This document shows, piece after piece, positions 6,379 through 13,297 of a stretch of DNA of 24,671 bases (its first letter is position 1; every line of letters starts with the position of its first letter). Origin of the DNA: Flammeovirgaceae bacterium UBA4659 (GTDB taxonomy: Bacteria; Bacteroidota; Bacteroidia; Cytophagales; Cyclobacteriaceae). Location: assembly GCA_002405445.1 (NCBI GenBank), contig DHLV01000151.1:1-24671 (forward strand), written 5' to 3'. Both the position numbers and the translations under genes were made by a program. The notes under the pieces are model-generated. The model saw only the letters and a program-made list of their open reading frames with translations, did not search any database and had not been told where the DNA came from.

Positions 6379-8730
6379 ATGCAGGTAAAAAACATACGAT
6401 TCAAAGGGTGGTACCTCGTAGCCCCGGTGTTGGCAGTGGCCTATGTTTTTGCATTGCCGGCAACGCTTTTTAATGATTCTTATTCGCTCGTCATCGAAGA
6501 CCGCAGCGGTCAACTGTTGAGTGCTGCCGTAGCATCAGATGGGCAATGGCGGTTTCCCGAGCAGCACCAAATCCCGGAAAAATTTAAAACAGCCATCATT
6601 TTGTTTGAGGATAAAAGATTTCATCGCCATTGGGGTGTTGATATCGTGGCGCTAGGCAGGGCTTTAAGGCAAAACTTTTTCGCAGAAAAAATTGTGAGCG
6701 GTGGCAGCACACTCACCATGCAAACGATTCGCCTTTCACGCAAAGGCAAACCACGCACCTTGTATCAGAAAGCAATTGAAATCATACTGGCCACGCGTTT
6801 GGAATTCAGCTATTCCAAAGATGAGATACTGGCGCTTTACGCATCTCACGCCCCTTTTGGAGGTAATGTGGTAGGGTTAGAGGCTGCGTGCTGGCGGTAT
6901 TTTGGCCGTAAACCGGATGAGCTGAGCTGGGCCGAGGCATGTATGTTGGCAGTATTGCCCAACAATCCTTCACTCATCCACCTGAACAAGAACCGCGATG
7001 AGCTCAAAGTTAAACGAGACCGTTTGCTCAACCGGTTGGCAGCCATCGGTTTGATCGATTCAGTTTCGTTACACCTTGCCAAAGAAGAACCACTGCCGGG
7101 TGCCCCCTTGCCTCTGCCCAACCATGCGCCCCACTTATTGCAGCAGATCGCCAAAACCGGTGCTTCAGCAGATAAAATCGTTACTACTATTGACTTTTTG
7201 TTGCAGCAACGGCTGGTTGAAATTGTGCACCAACACCATCAACGCCTTCGGGGCAATAGGGTTTACAATGCCGCTGTGTTGGTTGCAGACGTTCAATCAG
7301 GTAACGTGTTGGCGTATGTTGGCAACACGCGTGCCGGTGCAGAGAACCACGAGCATGTTGACATAGTGCAGGCACCGCGCAGCGCGGGCAGTATATTGAA
7401 GCCGTTTTTGTATGCAGCGCTATTGGATGATGGCAAGATGCTGCCGCACACCCTGCAGCCGGACGTGCCAACGTACATCCATGGGTTTGCCCCAGAAAAT
7501 TTTTCACATGAGTTGGATGGCGCGGTCCCTGCAAGCGAGGCGCTTATCCGATCTTTGAATATTCCTGCCGTGCACGAATTGAAGGCTTATCGTTATGAGC
7601 GTTTTTATGAACTGCTGAAAAAATTGGGTTTTTCTACATTAAGCCGGCCTGCTGATCATTACGGGCTTTCTCTGATATTGGGCGGGGCAGAAGTGACGCT
7701 TTGGGATGTTGCGGGTGCGTATGCTTCGTTGGCCCGCACGCTCAACGGATACTTTGAGCGCCCGGGAAAAAATCGATATTCAACACGTGATGTTCGCGCG
7801 CTGTCCTACTTCAACACAAGCCCACCGGTGGCTGAGGATTTGACCGCTGGCTCGATCATGAGCGCAGCGTCTGCGTTCGCAACTTTTGAAGTGCTGAAAG
7901 AACTGTATCGCCCCGGTGAGCAAACAGGGTGGCGTATGTTCGGCAACCAGGCTCAAATTGCCTGGAAGACGGGCACCAGTCACGGGTTTCGCGATGCCTG
8001 GGCCGTGGGTGTTAATGCGAATTTTGCGATTGGCGTTTGGGTGGGCAATGCTGATGGCGAGGGCCGGCCCGGGCTAACGGGCACTGAGGCTGCTGCACCT
8101 TTGCTTTTCGATGTCCTCAATGCGCTGCCCCGCACCGAATGGTTCAACATGCCGGTGGGCGAAATGGCAGCGATACCCGTTTGCAGCACTACCGGCTATC
8201 GCATTGGTGAGGCCTGCCCAAACGCAGACACAACCCTGGTTCCGTTGCCCGGATTGACAACCCAAGTGTGTGATCTTCACCAAACGGTGCACTTGTCGCC
8301 AAATCAGCAATTCCGGGTAAACACCAGCTGTGCCGATCCTTTCGGGCTGATTTCCCGCCAATGGTTTGTTTTGCCACCCATTCAGGAATATTACTATCGG
8401 AGAAAACACAGTACCTATCAGACCCTGCCGCCTCTCGGGCCCGGCTGTGCCGGAAACACGGTAGCAGCGATTGACATCGTGTACCCCGAGCATGGGTCTA
8501 AAGTATTTATTCCCAAACAGTTAAACGGAAGTAGTGGTCGAATTGTGTTGCAAGCGGCAACACACCGGGAGGACGCGGTGCTATTTTGGCACATTGATGG
8601 GCAGTACCAAAGAGCCACTGCCCGCGATCATCAATGGTCTGTCTTTCTTCCTGAAGGGGTACATCAAATCGCGGTTGTGGATGAGAATGGAGCTTCAACC
8701 GAACGAACATTTCAGGTTATCTCGAAATAA
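6379..8730 (+). CDS. pbpC: Penicillin-binding protein 1C (bifunctional transglycosylase/transpeptidase)
   Basis: This 783-residue protein carries an N-terminal anchor helix (about residues 12-31). A GT51 glycan-polymerase domain follows (about 55-225) with EDKRFHRHWGVD (catalytic Glu 77) and GGSTLTMQTIR. The transpeptidase domain has SILK (Ser338, Lys341), SLN (392-394) and KTGTSHGFRDAW (530-532). Residues 600-783 form the PBP1C C-terminal extension with a terminal beta domain (BiPBP_C type). The enzyme polymerises and cross-links peptidoglycan on the periplasmic side. ATG 6379 places the anchor at the extreme N terminus; the in-frame alternative at 6337 is not ATG. No alpha-2-macroglobulin gene, a common pbpC partner in Proteobacteria, is adjacent. 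The 108-nt gap after the glycosyltransferase could hold its own promoter, but I see no convincing one. Confidence 0.93.
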   Translation: MQVKNIRFKGWYLVAPVLAVAYVFALPATLFNDSYSLVIEDRSGQLLSAAVASDGQWRFPEQHQIPEKFKTAIILFEDKRFHRHWGVDIVALGRALRQNFFAEKIVSGGSTLTMQTIRLSRKGKPRTLYQKAIEIILATRLEFSYSKDEILALYASHAPFGGNVVGLEAACWRYFGRKPDELSWAEACMLAVLPNNPSLIHLNKNRDELKVKRDRLLNRLAAIGLIDSVSLHLAKEEPLPGAPLPLPNHAPHLLQQIAKTGASADKIVTTIDFLLQQRLVEIVHQHHQRLRGNRVYNAAVLVADVQSGNVLAYVGNTRAGAENHEHVDIVQAPRSAGSILKPFLYAALLDDGKMLPHTLQPDVPTYIHGFAPENFSHELDGAVPASEALIRSLNIPAVHELKAYRYERFYELLKKLGFSTLSRPADHYGLSLILGGAEVTLWDVAGAYASLARTLNGYFERPGKNRYSTRDVRALSYFNTSPPVAEDLTAGSIMSAASAFATFEVLKELYRPGEQTGWRMFGNQAQIAWKTGTSHGFRDAWAVGVNANFAIGVWVGNADGEGRPGLTGTEAAAPLLFDVLNALPRTEWFNMPVGEMAAIPVCSTTGYRIGEACPNADTTLVPLPGLTTQVCDLHQTVHLSPNQQFRVNTSCADPFGLISRQWFVLPPIQEYYYRRKHSTYQTLPPLGPGCAGNTVAAIDIVYPEHGSKVFIPKQLNGSSGRIVLQAATHREDAVLFWHIDGQYQRATARDHQWSVFLPEGVHQIAVVDENGASTERTFQVISK

Positions 8731-8789
8731 ATTGTTTGCGATAACTATTTGAAATGTAAGGTTTTGATTATTTTCGTTTAAATTATTTG

Positions 8790-10100
8790 ATGAGTATGCC
8801 TCAAATTTGCCTCGATCAAACAAAACCAAGTGTGAAAACGAAGCTATCCCTATTAATAGTTGTTGTAACGGTGGTTTTGAATTTGAAGGTATCCGCCACC
8901 AATGGCCAATTAAACGACAGTAATTCAATTTATGTGGTTATTGGAGCCTTCTCTATCCCCAAAAACGCGATTGAATTTACAGAAGAAGCCAGAAAAAATA
9001 ATTTACCTGCAGAATACGCTGTGAACCCGCTTCGAAAGCTCTTCTACGTTTACGTATTGCGCACAGGCGATCGGCAAGTTGCGCTTGAGGAGGCGAGAAA
9101 ATTGCGTGAAAAGTCTGCCTATCCCGACACTTGGGTGTATACTGGTGTGTTGGGAGAAGACACAGCGCATGAAAACCGTGGGACTCCAATTGTTCAAGAA
9201 AAGACATCGAATAATCAAGTAGAAGATAAATCAGGCGTTCCTGCAAACAACCCGGGTGTTACCCCTGCCGTGGCAGGATCGAATCCAAACCCAGTGGAAG
9301 AAAGCGCAAAAACTGAGTCAAAAGCACCGGAACAACCTCAAGCAGTGCAGCCACCAGCGGTGGTTACACCTCAAGTTGATGAATTGGATCCGGGTGTGAA
9401 GCAGATACTGTTCAAAATATTCACACATTTTGGCGGCCGTGATGTGCAAGGAGATGTTGACCTGATTGACCTTGATAAATCCAAGCCTAAAAAAGTGGCA
9501 AGCTATCGCGGTAACGAAGTGGTCAACGTGCGATCAGCAAACAAATCTGGCAATGTGGCTTTTGATTGTGAAGTGTTTGGGTACAGAAAAATGTCAACCA
9601 AGGCCAATTTCAATAACTTGGGGGCAACAGAAGGCATAACGGTAGAGGGCAACGAGGTGACGATACCGTTTGAGTTGGTGCGTTTGAAGAAGGGTGATTA
9701 TCAGATTATGTATAACGTTTATTTTTATAAAGACGCTGGCATTATGCGCCCGGAGTCGAAATACGAGGTGGATGCGTTGCTCGAAATGATGAAAGAAAAT
9801 CCCCGATACAAGGTGAGGATACACGGGCACACGAACGGAAACTCCCACGGCAAAGTCATTTCGATGGGTGAGTCACAAAACTTTTTTGCGATTACCGCTG
9901 ATGTGAAAAATGGCTTCGGATCTGCGAAAAGTCTTTCTGAGGAGCGTGCTCAGGTTATTCGCCAAAATCTGATCAAACAGGGTATTGATGCTGCGCGCAT
10001 GGAAGTGAAGGCGTGGGGTGGCAAGCGGCCCATCTACGAAGAGGAGCACCCGCAAGCACAGGCCAATGTGCGTGTTGAGATCGAGATCATTGAAGATTAA
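8790..10100 (+). CDS. SPOR-like/OmpA-like cell-wall-binding protein
   Basis: This 436-residue protein has an N-terminal hydrophobic segment (about 20-35; signal or anchor). A SPOR-like domain (about 45-115) starts SIYVVIGAFSIPKNAIEF and contains FYVYVLRTG. A Pro/Ala/Glu-rich linker (about 125-195) and a beta-rich module (about 200-310) follow. The C-terminal OmpA-like domain (about 315-436) has VRIHGHTNG, SLSEERAQVIRQNL and VRVEIEI. SPOR domains bind denuded glycan strands and OmpA domains bind diaminopimelate peptides, so it could touch peptidoglycan at two places. HTD is HTN here, and about 25 extra residues (including ENFF-like SQNFFAITADVKNGFGSA) split HTN from SLSEERA; the Arg of the motif is kept. 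ATG 8790 and ATG 8796 are both possible starts. The gene follows pbpC by 59 nt. Confidence 0.82.
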   Translation: MSMPQICLDQTKPSVKTKLSLLIVVVTVVLNLKVSATNGQLNDSNSIYVVIGAFSIPKNAIEFTEEARKNNLPAEYAVNPLRKLFYVYVLRTGDRQVALEEARKLREKSAYPDTWVYTGVLGEDTAHENRGTPIVQEKTSNNQVEDKSGVPANNPGVTPAVAGSNPNPVEESAKTESKAPEQPQAVQPPAVVTPQVDELDPGVKQILFKIFTHFGGRDVQGDVDLIDLDKSKPKKVASYRGNEVVNVRSANKSGNVAFDCEVFGYRKMSTKANFNNLGATEGITVEGNEVTIPFELVRLKKGDYQIMYNVYFYKDAGIMRPESKYEVDALLEMMKENPRYKVRIHGHTNGNSHGKVISMGESQNFFAITADVKNGFGSAKSLSEERAQVIRQNLIKQGIDAARMEVKAWGGKRPIYEEEHPQAQANVRVEIEIIED

Positions 10101-10124
10101 ATTCTTTCTGCTGAACTTTCCGCC

Positions 10125-10829
10125 ATGGAAAAGTTTAGGAGTGATGTTTCCGGCAAGGAGTTCTCATCCAACCAAAAAGTGGCAGGCAGAGCTATCCGCC
10201 CCGCCATATTAAATGAAATCAGGCAACAGCACCCGCATTTCAATGAGGATAGCTGTTTATCGTTGTCTGAACACAACGAGTTCCGCAATCGTTACATCGA
10301 GTCATCGCTTAAGCAAGACATTGGCACTCTATCGTTGTTGGAAAAGGAGGTGATTGACGCACTCCGCCACAATCAAACCATTTCAGATGATGTTGATCAG
10401 TCAGTTCAGGAAACCCTCACCCACGGGCAACGTTTGGCTGATCACATCGCAGAATTTGGCGGAAGCTGGACGTTCATCATTTCTTTTTTTTTAGTACTGC
10501 TGATATGGATCAGCGCAAATGCGTATTTGCTCACCAGGCCATTCGACCCGTATCCGTTCATTTTGTTGAACTTGATATTGTCTTGTTTGGCTGCACTTCA
10601 GGCACCTGTTATCATGATGAGCCAAAACCGCCAGGAGGAAAAAGACCGCGAGCGGTCGCGGCACGACTACCAGGTGAACCTAAAAGCGGAATTGGAAATT
10701 CGTATGTTACATGAAAAGATCGACCATCTGATCCTCAATCAACAACAAAGACTTTTTGAAATTCAGCAGATTCAGGTTGAGATGCTCAAAGAAATCACTG
10801 ATCGGCTGTACAAGAAGAACAAAAGTTGA
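10125..10829 (+). CDS. DUF1003 membrane protein
   Basis: This 234-residue protein has a soluble N-terminal region. The DUF1003 core is at about 105-190: LADHIAEFGGSWTFIISFFL, a first helix (about 113-135), a short loop with FDPYPFILLNLILS, a second helix (about 140-162), and QAPVIMMSQNRQEEKDRERS. The C terminus is a charged coiled-coil-like region (190-234) rich in Glu, Gln and Leu. DUF1003 proteins are cytoplasmic-membrane proteins of unknown role. It starts at an ATG 24 nt after the OmpA-like gene and is probably co-transcribed. The N-terminal 100 residues resemble no domain I know. Confidence 0.85.
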   Translation: MEKFRSDVSGKEFSSNQKVAGRAIRPAILNEIRQQHPHFNEDSCLSLSEHNEFRNRYIESSLKQDIGTLSLLEKEVIDALRHNQTISDDVDQSVQETLTHGQRLADHIAEFGGSWTFIISFFLVLLIWISANAYLLTRPFDPYPFILLNLILSCLAALQAPVIMMSQNRQEEKDRERSRHDYQVNLKAELEIRMLHEKIDHLILNQQQRLFEIQQIQVEMLKEITDRLYKKNKS

Positions 10830-10840
10830 GTCAACCTGGG

Positions 10841-10855
10841 TAACCGTGTCGGTTA
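10841..10855 (+). other. Small perfect inverted repeat after the DUF1003 gene
   Basis: TAACCG (10841-10846), a TGT spacer and CGGTTA (10850-10855) form a perfect 15-nt inverted repeat 11 nt past the DUF1003 stop, followed by ATTAATCC. There is no U-tract, so it could be an operator, a weak RNA hairpin or chance. The rest of the 265-nt gap to tadA (10830-11094) shows no gene, tRNA or clear promoter. Confidence 0.3.
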
Positions 10856-11094
10856 ATTAATCCATAACTTGCGTTCACTAACCTGTACGTATGAACATGT
10901 TTTTTGAAACACAACCGGGCTGACAGTGAATAAGGGTCTCGCTCAGAAATTGATGTGTGGTCTAGCTTGACGGAAACTTTTGCGGTTTGGTATCAAGTGA
11001 CACGTTGGCCCAAGCAGGTATGGGCAGCAGTTTTTGACTTGGCCTATTCTTTACCGCTGCTGTTGCAGTACAGTCCTGAAAAAAAGAAAACGAA

Positions 11095-11547
11095 TTGGTT
11101 ACTTTGGTAAAATCAGATGAGCAGTTCATGCTCGAAGCTTACAGGGAGGCACAAAAGGCACTTGAAGCAGGGGAGGTACCTGTGGGCGCGATAGTCGTTT
11201 GCAAGAACAAGATTATTGCGCGGGGGCACAACCAAACCGAAAAGCTGACTGATGCCACCGCCCATGCAGAAATGCTGGCAGTTACCGCTGCTGCTTATGA
11301 GATAGGGTCAAAGTACCTCGATGATTGCACATTGTATGTGACACTAGAGCCATGCGTCATGTGTGCCGGTGCGTTGCATTGGGTGCAGTTGAAACGGCTC
11401 GTTTTTGGTGCAGAAGACAAGCAACGCGGTTATGGCCGTGTGGCCACACCACTGCTCCACCCCAAAACTCAGGTTACAGGCGGTATTTTAGCCACGGAGT
11501 GCAGCCTATTGCTATTGCAGTTTTTTCAGCGGATCCGCAATGCATAA
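11095..11547 (+). CDS. tadA: tRNA-specific adenosine deaminase (A34 to inosine)
   Basis: This protein of about 150 residues carries the zinc deaminase signature: TAHAEMLAV (His ligand and catalytic Glu) and EPCVMCAGALHW (PCxxC ligands). The core reads FMLEAYREAQKALEAGEVPV, then GAIVV, as in TadA. TadA converts A34 of tRNA-Arg(ACG) to inosine in the cytoplasm. The start is unusual: an in-frame TGA at 11077-11079 blocks upstream extension and no ATG comes before the conserved DEQFM block, so TTG 11095 (or TTG 11104) is the likely start. The ATG at 11128 would cut into the first helix. The upstream leader is A-rich with no clear Shine-Dalgarno site. A riboflavin-type deaminase is unlikely at this length. 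Confidence 0.9.
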   Translation: MVTLVKSDEQFMLEAYREAQKALEAGEVPVGAIVVCKNKIIARGHNQTEKLTDATAHAEMLAVTAAAYEIGSKYLDDCTLYVTLEPCVMCAGALHWVQLKRLVFGAEDKQRGYGRVATPLLHPKTQVTGGILATECSLLLLQFFQRIRNA

Positions 11548-11723
11548 AACCAGTTAGCAAGCAGCAACGTGGGCATCACTGATGAATGAAAATCGACAGT
11601 TACAATCGATGCTCAAAAGGGTATATGCGCGGTAGTTTGTTTGGTTGAGGCACCCTGCCAGGGACCGTCAGCATCGTTAATCTTTGAGCAAATCAAATTC
11701 ATTCCGTGCGTATCATGAGGAAC

Positions 11724-11750
11724 AAAAAAGCCCCTTTTCGGGGCTTTTTT
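11724..11750 (-). terminator. Bidirectional rho-independent terminator
   Basis: A-tract plus GCCCC (11724-11734), loop TTTTC, then GGGGC plus T-tract (11740-11750). Both strands give a GC stem followed by six or more U. It sits 18 nt downstream of the small basic-protein gene (minus strand) and can also stop transcription from tadA (plus strand). The 11548-11723 stretch holds no gene I can support. Confidence 0.88.
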
Positions 11751-11767
11751 CGTTTCAGTCAACCGCT

Positions 11768-11992
11768 TTATACGGCTTTTATTTTTTTGGCCTTTTTCTC
11801 TTCTACCTTTTTGCCGTTTCGGTGCTCACCCAAAATGAGCACATCTTTGGTGGTCTCGTACTGCTTAGCGGCTTGCATCATGGCTTGCTCGCTATCACGA
11901 ATCAAAATCAGGCCGGATTTGGCGCCCTTGTTGCGCACTTCGATGTACCAACCGTCTTTCTTCTTTTTTGGTAAAATTGGTGGTCTACCCAT
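11768..11992 (-). CDS. Small basic protein, function unknown
   Basis: This 74-residue protein begins MGRPPILPKKKKDGWYIEVR, continues through a probable beta-beta-alpha-beta core (SGLILIRDSEQAMMQAAKQY, then DVLILGEHRNG), and ends in a Lys-rich tail (KKVEEKKAKKIKAV). The pattern (Trp-aromatic strand, Ala-rich helix, closing strand, 'G..V') recalls DUF2188-like small proteins, but I am not certain. The basic ends suggest nucleic-acid contact; this is inference only. It is monocistronic: a consensus promoter lies 50 nt upstream and a terminator directly downstream, so it is probably well expressed. ATG 11992 is the only sensible start. Confidence 0.75.
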   Translation of the reverse strand: MGRPPILPKKKKDGWYIEVRNKGAKSGLILIRDSEQAMMQAAKQYETTKDVLILGEHRNGKKVEEKKAKKIKAV

Positions 11993-12042
11993 GTTTGTTG
12001 TTGATTTATGTGCAAAAAAGCACGTTTTTGAGAATTGCAGCG

Positions 12043-12073
12043 CAAAGATAGCCCTTTTGGAGAGGCTTTCAAA
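12043..12073 (-). promoter_or_regulatory. Consensus Bacteroidota promoter for the small basic-protein gene
   Basis: Read on the minus strand, TTTG (complement of 12070-12073) is followed after exactly 19 nt by TATCTTTG (complement of 12043-12050). This matches the -33 TTTG / -7 TAnnTTTG form used by the Bacteroidota primary sigma factor. Transcription would start near 12036, leaving a leader of about 45 nt before ATG 11992. A short hairpin GTGC-N6-GCAC (12010-12023) lies in that leader. Confidence 0.72.
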
Positions 12074-12102
12074 AAATCTGACGACCTGAATTTTGGATCG
12101 GG

Positions 12103-12771
12103 CTAGCGGTTAACGTAGTTCAGAAATTCGCGCTTCGTGTTTTCATCTTTAAACTTGCCCGAGAAATACGCGGTTCCAGTTTTGCTGTTTGTATCGCCTA
12201 CACCGCGCGAGGCCACGCACATGTGGTTGGCATCAATTACAACAGCTACATCGGGAGTGTTGAGCACTCGCTCCAATTCTTTACCAATTTGCACGGTTAG
12301 CCGCTCCTGTACTTGCGGCCGCTTGGCAAAATATTGTACAAAGCGGTTGATTTTTGAAAGCCCGATGACTTTACCGGAAGAGAAATAAGCAACATGCGCC
12401 TTCCCGTAAATCGGTACAAAGTGATGCTCACAGTGCGAAAAAAAGGTGATATCTTTTTCTACCAGCATCTGATCATAGTTATACTTATTTTCAAACAGCC
12501 GCGTGCTGGGTCGGTTTGCGGGGTTCAATCCGCTGAAGGCTTCCTGCACAAACATTTTGGCAACGCGCTTGGGTGTACCCTGCAGGCTGTCATCTGTCAA
12601 ATCTAACCCAAGCACTGTCATGATCTCACGAAAGTGAGATTCAATCTTTTTGATTTTTTCCTCATCCGAAAGAACGAAGGCATCCGTTCGAAGTGGGGTA
12701 TCGTACGATGACACGGGGTGTTCATAGTCATCATCATGCAGGATATTCAACGATATTTCTTTCGGTCTCAT
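12103..12771 (-). CDS. folE: GTP cyclohydrolase I
   Basis: This 222-residue enzyme converts GTP to 7,8-dihydroneopterin triphosphate plus formate in the cytoplasm, the entry step to folate, biopterin-type and queuosine pterins. Visible motifs are LQGTPKRVAKMF, the zinc motif CEHH (C114, H117) and HMCVASRGV (third ligand C185, with H183). It also has GKVIGLSKINRF and RPQVQERLT. The catalytic core starts near residue 38; the first 35 residues are an acidic extension. The ATG at 12771 overlaps the upstream pterin gene by 38 nt; a GTG at 12714 after that gene's stop would avoid the overlap but is less likely. It lies on the same strand as, and downstream of, the PTPS-like gene, so the two are probably co-transcribed. 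Confidence 0.95.
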   Translation of the reverse strand: MRPKEISLNILHDDDYEHPVSSYDTPLRTDAFVLSDEEKIKKIESHFREIMTVLGLDLTDDSLQGTPKRVAKMFVQEAFSGLNPANRPSTRLFENKYNYDQMLVEKDITFFSHCEHHFVPIYGKAHVAYFSSGKVIGLSKINRFVQYFAKRPQVQERLTVQIGKELERVLNTPDVAVVIDANHMCVASRGVGDTNSKTGTAYFSGKFKDENTKREFLNYVNR

Positions 12772-13141
12772 ACAATTTCACTTTAAGTTCGTAACGGTTA
12801 TCAATCAACTGCCTCAATATTCGCCAAACAACCACTGCAATGTTCTCAGCAGTAGGATTCAATGTTTTGAAGTAAGGAGTGTCTAAGTTAAGGTTTTTAT
12901 GGTCAAAATGCACTAATATGTTTTCTTTGATCAAATCGCTAAGTGCTTTCATGTCGAATACGTAACCTGTTTCGGTATCAGGCTCTCCTACCACTGTCAC
13001 AATCAGTTCATAATTATGACCATGGTAGTTGGGATTGTTGCACTTACCAAAAACGGCTTCATTTTTCTCAATTGTCCATTCAGGATTATGCAAGCGATGC
13101 GCTGCGTTAAAATGCTCCTTGCGTGAAACAGCAATTTTCAT
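12734..13141 (-). CDS. 6-pyruvoyl-tetrahydropterin synthase / QueD family enzyme
   Basis: This 135-residue protein carries the family's zinc His set: H15 in FNAAHRL, and H40 and H42 in YHGHNYEL. It also has the catalytic Cys (C34 in FGKCNNPN), DHKNLN (D80-H81) and the substrate-anchoring Glu in LYETERN (E125). The enzyme uses the product of FolE, dihydroneopterin triphosphate, to make 6-pyruvoyl-tetrahydropterin or, in QueD members, 6-carboxy-tetrahydropterin. The FGKCNNPN-x-HGHNY wording and the VYFVDM-like/DHKNLN layout look closer to animal PTPS than to short bacterial QueD, from memory of the families. Activity cannot be settled by sequence reading alone. ATG 13141 is the first in frame. 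No queC, queE or queF is in the window. Confidence 0.9.
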   Translation of the reverse strand: MKIAVSRKEHFNAAHRLHNPEWTIEKNEAVFGKCNNPNYHGHNYELIVTVVGEPDTETGYVFDMKALSDLIKENILVHFDHKNLNLDTPYFKTLNPTAENIAVVVWRILRQLIDNRYELKVKLYETERNIVEYPA

Positions 13142-13297
13142 GTGACTCTATAAACATGAAATGATCTAAAAGGTTCGTTTGTAGTCTTATTTATCATACG
13201 TGCTGTGGGTTGTAGTAATACTTTCAGATTGGTCAAATACCATCATTTTGACTTGTTATGATGATTTACGGCTATATTGCTTGTCCTTTTACAGGCG

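Noticed and set aside
8731..8789. Promoter before the SPOR/OmpA gene
   Set aside because: Several TTTG-like pieces occur, but none has the TAnnTTTG partner at 19-21 nt; the region is simply AT-rich.
11684..11974. Plus-strand open frame of 96 codons opposite the small basic-protein gene
   Set aside because: It runs antisense over a terminator and a gene with a consensus promoter, and its Phe/Leu-rich translation reflects the Lys-rich opposite strand.
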